A DNA stretch of 6,237 bases from Cyanobacteria bacterium UBA11153 (GTDB taxonomy: Bacteria; Cyanobacteriota; Cyanobacteriia; Cyanobacteriales; Coleofasciculaceae). Position numbers and translations under genes: made by a program. Position 1 is the first letter of the stretch; each line of letters opens with the position of its first letter. A model generated the notes under the pieces. It saw nothing but the letters and a program-made list of their open reading frames with translations, ran no database searches and was not told the origin of the DNA. This document shows positions 1 to 5,800 of the stretch, piece by piece. The stretch lies in the NCBI GenBank assembly GCA_003511885.1, contig DOIX01000070.1, forward strand, positions 6,735-12,971, read 5' to 3'.

Positions 1-41
1 AAAGCTTTCAAATCAATGGTTTGAGGAATTGAGAATGTCTT

Positions 42-57
42 AACCGCCCTAGCGGTT
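42..57. repeat. Short perfect hairpin downstream of putA
   Basis: AACCGC and GCGGTT form a 6-bp perfect inverted repeat around a CCTA loop. It lies about 140 bases past the putA stop on the side where putA transcripts would end. It has no T-run on either strand, so it is not a standard intrinsic terminator. It could stabilise a 3' end or be part of a dispersed repeat together with the segment at 73-102. Confidence 0.4.
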
Positions 58-72
58 GCTGTATCTATTTGT

Positions 73-102
73 AGAGTGCCCTACGCGAAAGCTAACGCAC
101 CA
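73..102. repeat. Dispersed-repeat-like imperfect palindrome
   Basis: On the minus strand this reads as TGCGTTAGC, then TTTCGCG, then TAGGGCAC. GTGC/GCAC ends and a partly pairing middle make it an imperfect hairpin. Similar GTGCGTTAGC-type elements are scattered between genes in many filamentous cyanobacteria; I know this from general familiarity and could not search for copies. Only one copy is visible in this window. Confidence 0.3.
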
Positions 103-175
103 TATTCCTGGGAAACAGAAAACAGAAAAAGAGCAAACAGGAGGAGAGTCTTAAGTCAAAACTCATTCCTCAAAA

Positions 176-208
176 CCCTCCCCATTCCCCATTCCCTAAT
201 CCATCCCC
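176..208. repeat. CCC-based heptamer array overlapping the putA stop
   Basis: The plus strand shows CCCCATT, CCCCATT and CCCTAAT in register, flanked by further C-tracts. This resembles STRR heptamers of filamentous cyanobacteria. On the minus strand, the putA mRNA sense, the array gives four or more G-tracts with loops of 1-3 bases. They begin right after the stop codon and fit a G3+N1-7 quadruplex pattern. The putA stop (196-198) lies inside the array, so array changes could alter the last residues of the protein. Confidence 0.6.
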
Positions 209-3200
209 TCAATCGGTGCAAAACCTTGACGCTGAATATTCTCTGTCACCACGCGAGGTTCCAAAAATTGTAACAAATAATCAGGACCTCCTGCCTTGGA
301 GCCAACTCCAGAAAGTTTAAATCCGCCAAAAGGTTGTCGCGCTACAATTGCCCCTGTAATCGTGCGATTGATATACAAATTTCCTACTTCAAATTCCGCT
401 GAAGCCTGTTGAATATGAGAAGGCGTGCGAGAGTATAATCCACCTGTCAAAGCAAAATTTGTCCCATTTGCTACCTTCAGGGCTTCTGGAAAATCTTTTA
501 CCCGAATTACGGCAACAACAGGCCCAAATATTTCCTCTTGAGCAATCTTGGCATCGGGAGAAACATTAGTAAAGATAGTGGGGCTGACAAAATAACCTGT
601 ATCCGGTACAGAAATTTCTAAAGCAATGTCAGCTTCACTACGTCCTTTTTCAATATAATCCCGAATGCGATCGCGTGCTTTGCCATCAATGACTGGGCCT
701 ACTTTTGTACCGGGATTTTCCGCCAATCCCACATTTAGCGATCGCGCTGCTTCCACTAAGCGCATCAGAAAGGCATCATAGACGGATTCTACCACAATTA
801 CTCGCGAACAAGCGGAACATTTTTGACCGCTATACCCAAAGGCTGATTGCACTACCCCGGCGACGGCTTGGTCGAGATCGGCACTTTCATCTACAATAAT
901 GCCATTCTTCCCACCCATCTCAGCAATCACTCGTTTGAGATGTTTTTGTCCTGGTTGTAATATAGCGGCATCGGCATAAATTCGACAACCTACTTCTTGG
1001 GAGCCAGTAAAAGCAATCAAGTGAACATCGGGATGTTTTACCATATAAGCTCCTACTTGGGAACCTTTTCCCGGCACATATTGAAATACCCCTTTAGGTA
1101 TCCCTGCTTCTACCAAAATCTCTGTTAATTTTGCTGTAATTACTGATGAAGTTTCCGCTGGTTTCAGTAAAGTACAATTTCCTGCTACCAATGCTGCTAC
1201 AGTCATGCCAGTTGCAATTGCCAGAGGGAAATTCCAAGGAGAAATTACCAATGCAATCCCTCGCGGCTGATAAATGTATCGATTATTTTCTCCCGCAATA
1301 TCGTAATTATATCCTCGATCCAGTCGTTCCATTTCATCGGCATAATAGCAACAAAAATCAATTGCCTCTGAAACTTCCGCATCAGCTTCCCGCAATGCCT
1401 TCCCTACTTCTAAACATATCCAAGCCGATAATTCCGGGCGACGCTTTTCCATCAAGTCTGCCGCTTTGCGCAAAATATCTCCCCTTTCCTTTGCAGGTGT
1501 TTTCCGCCAACCAGGAAAAGCCGCCTTTGCTGCAGCCAATGCCATATCAGCTTGTTCGATAGAAATCAGACCAATTTTGCCAATAACTTCACTAAAATTA
1601 GAAGGATTTACCGAATCAACCGTTTCCACAGTTTCTACATACTTACCATCAATTAAAGGTAAATAAGTTTTCCCTAATTCTTGACGAACAAATTTTAACC
1701 CTTTCTCTCCTGCTTCCCTCGCTCTTACTTGAGCATAATCCGTATCCGCCGCATTATAAAACTCAGGAGAGGATCCGTTATCTATGCAAGGTAACTTTCT
1801 TTCACTAATAGAAAAACTATCCGTTACATCCGTTATCTCATCCTTTGCCAATATTACTTTAGGTGCAGCCAATAATTCATCAATTGGTCGATTTTCCAAA
1901 CTTTGACGTAAGAAAGAACTATTAGCCGTATTTTCTAATAACCGCCGAATCAAATAAGCCATCCCCGGCAATAAATCCCCATAAGGAGCATAAACCCGAA
2001 CCCGATGACCTCGCTGTACCAAAGCCTTAGCTAACTGATCGCCCATCCCATATAATACCTGCATCTCAAAGCGGCGACGAGGAATATTGAGATGTTCTGC
2101 GATCGCAATCGCCTTAGCCTGCGAGCGCACATTATGAGAACCAATTCCCGCATAAAGATACTCGTGATTTTCCAGCAATAGCTGAGTCATTTCCTCAAAA
2201 TTTGCATCCGTAGCCACTTTATTATTATAAACTGGTTGAGGCCAATGATTTTGGCGCGACTTAATCGTTTCCTGATCCCAATATGCCCCTTTCACCAAAC
2301 GAATAGTAATTGGATAACCCCGTTTTTTCCCCCATACAATTAAATCTTGTAAGTCTTTTTTGCTATCTCGCAGATAAGCTTGGAGAGTCATCCCAATATC
2401 AGTGCGATCGCGAAATTCCTCCTCCATCAACAAATCCTTCAGAATCGCCAGCGTCATATCTTTATAGACATATTGTTCCATATCGAAGTGAACCGCAGTC
2501 CCCAACTCTTTAGCACGGCGCAGTAAAATACGAATGCGATCGCAAACTCGTGCCTTACTCCCCTCCTCATCTAACGGATCGAACTGAGAGTAAAATGCCG
2601 TAAGCTTGACAGAGACCTGAACATGTGGTAGCTTTTCTCCATCAGCTATATCTATCTCTTTAACCGTTGACCAACTTTTGGCTTCTTGAGTCAACTCTGT
2701 CATTAAGTCTAAGTAGTTTTCTAAATAAGACTGAGCTTCGGTTTCTGTAATGACGGCTTCCCCTAGCAAGTCCAGAGTGAAAGCCATTTTTTCTTTCCGC
2801 AGTCGCTCAATAGTTTTGACTACTTGCTTAATAGTTTCCCCAGCAATATATTTATGAGCCAGGGTTTCCACAGCGGTAGAGACAGTTGTCGCCGCTATCT
2901 GTCCCGGCATAGAGTCAGGGCTGGCAAAATTCAGCAGGGTTTTCAGTGTAGCTGGGAGTTCAACAGAATCGTCTCCCAAGTACTCTTGTAAGTGACGGGC
3001 AATTTCAGTTTTACTCCGCAAAGCTGGTAAAGTATCGATAAAGCGAAACAACTGCGATCGCAAGCTGGGGTTACCCATCGCCCAAGCGAGTAATTTATCA
3101 TCAAGACGCATTTGCTCTTGGATTTGGGCGAAAAAGGAGCGTTTTTGCTCTTGTGCAGCTAAGAGTTGTTGAGCAATTTCAGCAGTTGTAGCTTCGTAGA

Positions 3201-3225
3201 TGCTTTGAGGCACTTGTGACACCAC
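196..3225 (-). CDS. putA: Bifunctional proline dehydrogenase / L-glutamate gamma-semialdehyde (P5C) dehydrogenase
   Basis: The enzyme oxidises proline to P5C (FAD-dependent, electrons to the quinone pool) and then P5C to glutamate (NAD+-dependent). Numbering is from the chosen GTG. The proline dehydrogenase barrel holds RLVKGAYWDQE (309-319), GSHN (362-365), QVLYGMGD (389-396) and the RVYAPYGD...RRLLENT segment (410-433). The aldehyde dehydrogenase half holds SPWNFPLA (662-669), FTGSQEVG (739-746), EMGGKN with general-base Glu769, GQKC with catalytic Cys803, EEIFGP (897-902) and PFGGFKLSG (965-973). There is no N-terminal ribbon-helix-helix domain, so unlike E. coli PutA it should not repress its own gene. 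The length of 1009 residues is typical of cyanobacterial forms. The GTG start at 3225 has AGGAGT 9 bases upstream; in-frame TTG codons at 3252 and 3306 are alternatives. All catalytic motifs are intact. The family assignment is very secure and the start less so. Confidence 0.96.
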   Translation of the reverse strand: MVSQVPQSIYEATTAEIAQQLLAAQEQKRSFFAQIQEQMRLDDKLLAWAMGNPSLRSQLFRFIDTLPALRSKTEIARHLQEYLGDDSVELPATLKTLLNFASPDSMPGQIAATTVSTAVETLAHKYIAGETIKQVVKTIERLRKEKMAFTLDLLGEAVITETEAQSYLENYLDLMTELTQEAKSWSTVKEIDIADGEKLPHVQVSVKLTAFYSQFDPLDEEGSKARVCDRIRILLRRAKELGTAVHFDMEQYVYKDMTLAILKDLLMEEEFRDRTDIGMTLQAYLRDSKKDLQDLIVWGKKRGYPITIRLVKGAYWDQETIKSRQNHWPQPVYNNKVATDANFEEMTQLLLENHEYLYAGIGSHNVRSQAKAIAIAEHLNIPRRRFEMQVLYGMGDQLAKALVQRGHRVRVYAPYGDLLPGMAYLIRRLLENTANSSFLRQSLENRPIDELLAAPKVILAKDEITDVTDSFSISERKLPCIDNGSSPEFYNAADTDYAQVRAREAGEKGLKFVRQELGKTYLPLIDGKYVETVETVDSVNPSNFSEVIGKIGLISIEQADMALAAAKAAFPGWRKTPAKERGDILRKAADLMEKRRPELSAWICLEVGKALREADAEVSEAIDFCCYYADEMERLDRGYNYDIAGENNRYIYQPRGIALVISPWNFPLAIATGMTVAALVAGNCTLLKPAETSSVITAKLTEILVEAGIPKGVFQYVPGKGSQVGAYMVKHPDVHLIAFTGSQEVGCRIYADAAILQPGQKHLKRVIAEMGGKNGIIVDESADLDQAVAGVVQSAFGYSGQKCSACSRVIVVESVYDAFLMRLVEAARSLNVGLAENPGTKVGPVIDGKARDRIRDYIEKGRSEADIALEISVPDTGYFVSPTIFTNVSPDAKIAQEEIFGPVVAVIRVKDFPEALKVANGTNFALTGGLYSRTPSHIQQASAEFEVGNLYINRTITGAIVARQPFGGFKLSGVGSKAGGPDYLLQFLEPRVVTENIQRQGFAPIEGMD

Positions 3226-3234
3226 AGGTAGTAG

Positions 3235-3240
3235 ACTCCT
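3235..3240 (-). promoter_or_regulatory. Ribosome binding site deciding the putA start
   Basis: AGGAGT on the minus strand sits 9 bases before the GTG GTG pair at 3225-3220 and supports initiation there. The TTG that opens the frame at 3306 has only AGAGG almost touching it. A second GGAG at 3261-3258 lies 5 bases before an in-frame TTG at 3252, because GGAGTCTA is repeated 22 bases apart. The GTG is preferred, since conserved PutA-like sequence (QVPQSIYEA) begins right after it. Confidence 0.6.
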
Positions 3241-3256
3241 ATTTATGTTCAAATAG
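3239..3256. repeat. Inverted repeat beside the putA ribosome binding site
   Basis: CTATTT and AAATAG form a 6-bp inverted repeat with a 6-base loop, directly abutting the AGGAGT of putA. In the mRNA the right arm ends in the first bases of the ribosome binding site, so the hairpin could modulate access. It is AT-rich and weak, so this is only a possibility. Confidence 0.25.
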
Positions 3257-3372
3257 ACTCCATTGTATCTACTGCCATTGAAGTATGAGGTATTGGCTGT
3301 TGCCAAACCTCTGCAGGAGTTAGAGATAATGTAGCAGATGTCCTTTGCCTCTGAGTTGAAATCAGTACGAAG

Positions 3373-3394
3373 ATGCCCCTGCCCCCTACTCCCC
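3373..3394. repeat. C-rich element, left of an inverted pair around the GAF gene
   Basis: ATGCCCCTGCC followed by CCCTACTCCCC matches, in reverse complement, the G-rich element at 4511-4533. The first 11 bases are identical and the rest nearly so. It lies in the intergenic region, and in the minus-strand sense it would be G-rich within any long putA leader. It belongs to the same low-complexity GGGGAGT-type class that is common in filamentous cyanobacteria. Confidence 0.5.
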
Positions 3395-3427
3395 GTCAGG
3401 AAGTACCAGATTACCCTCTGATGAGAC

Positions 3428-3433
3428 TATAAT
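3428..3433 (+). promoter_or_regulatory. -10 element of the GAF-gene promoter
   Basis: A perfect TATAAT is found 42 bases before the ATG at 3476, predicting a transcript start near 3440. No TTGACA-like box lies 16-18 bases upstream (that position reads about TACCAG). The promoter may therefore depend on an activator or an alternative sigma factor. The divergent putA promoter should lie in the same region, but I could not identify it. Confidence 0.45.
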
Positions 3434-3475
3434 TTAGGCCAACTGGCTTATTTGCAAGCAAAATTTAATTATTTT

Positions 3476-4501
3476 ATGATTGAAACAGATTTACGATGCT
3501 CAGATATGTACAAGACATTGAGTGTCCATCCTAAACATATCCAATACGTTCAACTTACTTGGAGACATAAGATCCAACAGCAAGATATCAAGTCCAAAGA
3601 AGCCCTGGGTCGATCTCTGGCTCTTGTTATTGATAACTTATTCCTCAAAGGCCATCCTGTCAATCGGACAAATTTTCTAGAAATTTGTCAACTATTGGGA
3701 TTAAACTGGAGAGAAATCGCTGGATTGGATCTGGAGGATACTATACCAGACAACAATCCAATAAGCCAAACTTCTCTCAATCCAAATTGGACAAGAAGCG
3801 ACACTATATCTATTGCTCAACCAAGTCAAATTATTCAAAGCCGCACCGTTGAAGAAGCGATTAATACATTAGTTTCTACCCTATGTCAGATGTTGGCTCA
3901 AATTACCCGCAAAGCAGGTAATTTATTAGGGGCGGATCGCACCAGTATTTTTTTAATCGATCAACAAAGCAAAGCAGTGGGTTCCCTGATTGCAGAAGAT
4001 GGCGCGGGTGGCTCTCTGATGATTGATGTCCCCATGAACAAAGGAATTGTTGGTTTAGCAGCCACCAAAGGTAAAGCTATTAATATTCCTTTTGATGTCT
4101 ATGACGATCCTCGTTCCGAACAGGCAAAGCAAACTGACAAAAAAACAGGTTATCGTACCTACACTATTTTGGCTTGGCCTTTATTAACCAAACAACATGA
4201 TGTCGTGGCGATTGTCCAATTTATCAACAAGTTGAAGAAAGATCAAAACCCTCAAGACGATTTATTTGCCAGAATCGATCGAAATGGCTTTTCTCCAGAA
4301 GACGAAATCCTCTTTGCTAAATTTACACCTTCCATTCTGGGAGTTTTAGGAAAATGTCAAGTTTGTTATCAAATGGCGCAGAAACTTAAAACTGGCGAAG
4401 AAATTACTCGCAGTGGAGTTGTCCTTCAGGAATCTGAACTAATTGCAGAATTAAATCTGCGAGAGCAACAAATCCGCATGAGCCTCGACAAATTATCTTA
4501 A
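3476..4501 (+). CDS. GAF-domain protein with cyclic-nucleotide-type signature and N-terminal HTH-like domain
   Basis: Likely a cytoplasmic small-molecule sensor of 341 residues. Residues about 11-82 are helical and contain FLEICQLLGLNWREI (67-81). This resembles the short F..(F/I)C..LGLNW.EI HTH-like module found at the N-terminus of many cyanobacterial signalling proteins. A polar linker (87-119) follows. A GAF domain covers about 124-294, with ADRTSIFLID (153-162), DKKTGYRTYTIL and a complete NKxnFx3DE motif: Asn251-Lys252, Phe272, Asp276-Glu277. That motif marks cAMP/cGMP-binding GAF domains of phosphodiesterases and of the cyanobacterial CyaB cyclases. The C-terminal tail (about 302-341) is helical. 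No cyclase, kinase, phosphodiesterase or GGDEF domain is present. The ATG at 3476 is chosen, but it lacks a clear ribosome binding site; TTG 3452 and ATG 3506 are in frame. Ligand and partner are inferred, not shown. Confidence 0.88.
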   Translation: MIETDLRCSDMYKTLSVHPKHIQYVQLTWRHKIQQQDIKSKEALGRSLALVIDNLFLKGHPVNRTNFLEICQLLGLNWREIAGLDLEDTIPDNNPISQTSLNPNWTRSDTISIAQPSQIIQSRTVEEAINTLVSTLCQMLAQITRKAGNLLGADRTSIFLIDQQSKAVGSLIAEDGAGGSLMIDVPMNKGIVGLAATKGKAINIPFDVYDDPRSEQAKQTDKKTGYRTYTILAWPLLTKQHDVVAIVQFINKLKKDQNPQDDLFARIDRNGFSPEDEILFAKFTPSILGVLGKCQVCYQMAQKLKTGEEITRSGVVLQESELIAELNLREQQIRMSLDKLS

Positions 4502-4510
4502 CACCGAATA

Positions 4511-4533
4511 GGGGAGTGGGGAGGCAGGGGCAT
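4511..4533. repeat. G-rich element just after the GAF-gene stop
   Basis: GGGGAGTGGGG then AGGCAGGGGCAT begins 9 bases after the GAF stop codon and is the inverted partner of 3373-3394. It has three G4 tracts plus a GG in the mRNA sense, so an RNA quadruplex or strong secondary structure is possible. There is no T-run, so it is not a standard terminator. Confidence 0.5.
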
Positions 4534-4576
4534 AGTCCAGGTGAATCTCTCCTTCGATCTGTAATTGAGGAAAGGG

Positions 4577-4605
4577 TTGTCATCGCCAGCCAAGTATGCT
4601 AAGAT
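4577..4605 (+). promoter_or_regulatory. Sigma-70-type promoter, orphan
   Basis: TTGTCA (4577-4582), exactly 17 bases, then TAAGAT (4600-4605): 5/6 and 4/6 matches to the consensus boxes. It points rightward with no protein gene downstream on that strand. The predicted start near 4612 is followed 95-125 bases later by a hairpin with a T-run. Confidence 0.4.
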
Positions 4606-4611
4606 TCAATT

Positions 4612-4738
4612 GTGTTTGTCTAGTCCTTCTAATTACCCTCGCGCTCTCTCACGCTTGGGTTCCCTAGATCTGGTCTAAGACAACGCCATGACAGCCAATC
4701 CGCAACTACCCCTGAATTGGGGATAGCTGTAGTTTTTT
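4612..4738 (+). ncRNA. Candidate small RNA (about 127 nt)
   Basis: The boundaries come from the orphan promoter at 4577-4605 and the hairpin plus T-run ending at 4738. Inside is a stem (4635-4660) in which ACCC pairs with GGGT and GCG with CGC across a symmetric 2x2 internal loop, leaving a CTCTCTCA loop. The terminal hairpin is CTA-CCCC / GGGG-A-TAG, followed by TTTTTT. The longest ATG frame inside is 12 codons (starting at 4688) and lacks a ribosome binding site, so a coding role is unlikely. I do not recognise it as 6S, SRP, tmRNA, RNase P or Yfr1; the Yfr1 core ACTCCTCACAC is absent. It could instead be the 3' UTR of the GAF transcript. Confidence 0.33.
4706..4738 (+). terminator. Intrinsic-terminator-like hairpin
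   Basis: CTACCCC (4706-4712) pairs with GGGG-A-TAG (4719-4726) with one bulged A and a TGAATT loop. An outer CTAC/GTAG pairing (4706-4709 / 4729-4732) can instead bring the stem right up to TTTTTT (4733-4738). It could end the candidate small RNA or read-through from the GAF gene, whose stop lies about 205 bases upstream. Confidence 0.45.
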
Positions 4739-4780
4739 GCAATTAAAGCAAGCAATTTTCAAAATATCAAAGTCCCCTGA

Positions 4781-4798
4781 AATTATCGCGGGATAATT
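4781..4798. repeat. Perfect 7-bp inverted repeat
   Basis: AATTATC (4781-4787) and GATAATT (4792-4798) flank a GCGG loop. No T-run follows on either strand. It could be a protein-binding dyad or a short cruciform. Confidence 0.4.
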
Positions 4799-4950
4799 AC
4801 TCTATTTATACTCCCTCCAATATTTAGCGATCGAACAGCGATGGTGAAAGCGTCTGTCACGTCTTCTAGGAGAAAATTCAAGGATTGATTGGACAAATCA
4901 ATCGTTATTCCAAGCCCCCGTGTGAGGACATCTGAAAATTTCTGAACCAT
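4783..4950 (-). CDS. Possible small hypothetical protein (55 aa)
   Basis: The frame starts with ATG at 4950 (MVQKFSDVLTRG...) and ends with TAA at 4783. The predicted protein has no cysteine, a balanced composition and a plausible amphipathic middle (LNFLLEDVTDAFTIAVRSL). It lies 181 bases downstream of nblA on the same strand. There is no spaced ribosome binding site; GGTGAG touches the ATG. About five stop-free runs of this length are expected by chance in the non-coding DNA of this window, so the composition is the only support. I recognise no family. Confidence 0.2.
   Translation of the reverse strand: MVQKFSDVLTRGLGITIDLSNQSLNFLLEDVTDAFTIAVRSLNIGGSINRVIIPR
4883..4903. repeat. Perfect 8-bp inverted repeat
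   Basis: GATTGATT and AATCAATC flank a 5-base GGACA spacer. This is the longest perfect dyad in the intergenic DNA. There is no T-run next to it. It could be an operator-like site or a cruciform, or part of the 55-codon frame that crosses it. Confidence 0.45.
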
Positions 4951-5131
4951 CTCACCGCGATCGTGTCACTATTCACTTTTGAATGGGCGAATTTTGACAT
5001 TTGCGACAAATCGCATCAAGGGTAAAACTAGGGAGCAGATTGAAGACTTCTGGAGTTGACACCCCAACATCCCCAGCTCATTTCCTCCTGGGAACCAAGC
5101 AAGAGAAGGAGGTAGCCCACTACAGCGAGCG

Positions 5132-5335
5132 CTACTGAGACTCAAATCTCGGTGTTCTATCTAAGCCCCATTCATGCTTAAGAAACTCCTTATACATAGT
5201 TTCTCGTACCACCATTTGCTCGTACAGCTTCACCAAAAACTCTTGGGCTTGCTCATGAGTCATTTTCTGAACCTGAGTTTGAAACGAGCGAATGCTGAAT
5301 TGTTGCTCCAAGGAAAGTTCAATCGGTTGAGACAT
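5132..5335 (-). CDS. nblA: Phycobilisome degradation protein NblA
   Basis: NblA is a small proteolysis adaptor that binds phycobiliproteins and brings them to a Clp protease, causing bleaching under nitrogen or sulfur starvation. The 67-residue protein is close to the usual 55-65. It shows the full family pattern: IELSLEQQFSIRSF (5-18), a second helix with HEQAQEFLVKLYEQMVVRE (27-45), and the conserved end YKEFLKHEWGL (48-58). Family members form paired helical dimers, and the second helix and C-terminus contact the phycobilisome and ClpC. The ATG at 5335 has GGGAG 6 bases upstream. It is monocistronic as far as seen; no phycobilisome genes are adjacent. An HLR1-like motif about 95-110 bases upstream may reflect RpaB/NblS control. 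The gene is intact and the identification is firm. Confidence 0.96.
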   Translation of the reverse strand: MSQPIELSLEQQFSIRSFQTQVQKMTHEQAQEFLVKLYEQMVVRETMYKEFLKHEWGLDRTPRFESQ

Positions 5336-5341
5336 ACTTCA

Positions 5342-5346
5342 CTCCC
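5342..5346 (-). promoter_or_regulatory. nblA ribosome binding site
   Basis: GGGAG on the minus strand, 6 bases before the ATG at 5335, confirms that start. Confidence 0.65.
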
Positions 5347-5384
5347 AGATAACTAGAGAGAATTGAGATTCAGGTTGCACAACC

Positions 5385-5540
5385 CTAGATGGGGCTGCCT
5401 ATCGGGTTAACATCAATTGTTACCGTCCGTGTTAAGGATTGTAACAAACGTTTGACAAAATGACCACCACCTGAAATCGAAACATTGGTTAAGTTAACAG
5501 ATGGGAATCCTACAGAGAAAGTTTCAGGACTGATGGACAA
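5385..5540 (-). other. Coding-like remnant just upstream of nblA
   Basis: A frame open from 5555 to a TAG at 5385-5387, 49 bases before nblA, reads ...SPETFSVGFPSVNLTNVSIS... and ends ...VTIDVNPIGSPI. It has no ATG; a TTG at 5540 gives 51 codons without a ribosome binding site. Farther upstream on the same strand (to about 5800), short stop-free islands in shifting frames also look protein-like. One contains AALAEWLRQDPKIAIAS, another LVWQLEIDAETG. This could be a gene broken by several single-base shifts, or only chance. No family is recognised. Confidence 0.22.
5428..5445 (-). promoter_or_regulatory. HLR1-like motif upstream of nblA
   Basis: The minus strand reads GTTACAAT-CC-TTAACACG. The HLR1 consensus bound by the response regulator RpaB is two (G/T)TTACA(T/A)(T/A) units separated by two bases. 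Here the first unit matches 8/8 and the second 5/8. It abuts a perfect palindrome CAAACGTTTG (5445-5454). RpaB and NblS are known to act in stress and high-light control in cyanobacteria. No clear -10/-35 pair was found for nblA, so the position relative to the transcript start is unknown. Confidence 0.35.
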
Positions 5541-5800
5541 GGAGTAAACCCGGTTTCAGCGTCAATCTCCAGTTGCCAAACCAAGGATTTTTCGAGGAAA
5601 TCCGGTTGATGAGGTTAAGTCCTCAAGTTTCCTAACCAAGATGGAAGCAGTTATATCAGGTTACTTTGGGAGCAAACTGTTCAAGATGTTACAAAATTAT
5701 TTAGCTGGACATTAGCGGATATTGTTGTCTAAATTATGAAGCGATCGCGATCTTCGGATCTTGTCTCAACCATTCAGCTAAAGCCGCAGGAGCCTCACAT
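5446..5800. other. Non-coding stretch upstream of nblA
   Basis: No intact gene is seen. The stretch contains two adjacent hairpins (GGATTT/AAATCC at 5585-5603 and TGAGG/CCTCA at 5610-5625), a HIP1 octamer at 5741-5748, and the frame-shifting protein-like islands described for the remnant next to nblA. Confidence 0.45.

Larger units (their letters stand above)
4739..5131. other. Gene-poor stretch between the GAF gene and nblA
   Basis: No convincing gene is seen. The stretch contains two perfect inverted repeats (4781-4798 and 4883-4903), small hairpins TGCGA-CAAA-TCGCA and ATTCA-CTTT-TGAAT between about 4970 and 5017, two TTGACA boxes without partner -10 boxes, and a weak 55-codon minus-strand frame (4783-4950). 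The stretch next to the nblA stop (about 5110-5133) reads GTAGC...GCTAC on the minus strand and can fold, but has no T-run. Confidence 0.5.

Noticed and set aside
705..2513. Several plus-strand frames of 64-138 codons inside putA, and one at 76-273 crossing its 3' end
   Set aside because: They lie antisense to an intact, motif-rich enzyme gene, have unnatural composition and lack ribosome binding sites. They are shadows of putA or chance.
4688..4726. 12-codon ATG frame ending in the terminator hairpin, like a leader peptide
   Set aside because: No ribosome binding site, no runs of a regulatory amino acid, and no downstream gene on that strand to attenuate.
4612..4738. tRNA, 6S RNA, SRP RNA or Yfr1
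   Set aside because: There is no cloverleaf or GGTTC-A-type T-arm, no GGTCCGGAAGGAAGC-type SRP tip, no long 6S-like closing helix, and no ACTCCTCACAC core.
4994..5061. TTGACA boxes at 4994-4999 and 5056-5061 as an antisense promoter for nblA
   Set aside because: Neither has a -10-like hexamer 16-19 bases downstream. The TTGACA at 5452-5457 fails for the same reason.
5028..5081. 17-codon minus-strand frame downstream of nblA with a perfect AGGAGG
   Set aside because: AGGAGG is only 2 bases from the ATG, too close for efficient initiation, and the peptide resembles nothing known.
5174..5356. 60-codon plus-strand frame opposite nblA
   Set aside because: It is fully antisense to the well-conserved nblA and rich in Leu/His in the way of a mirror frame.
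5544..5557. NtcA-type site (GTA-N8-TAC) upstream of nblA
   Set aside because: The best match is GTA-N8-TTC, which breaks one half-site. No perfect GTA-N8-TAC was found in the intergenic DNA.
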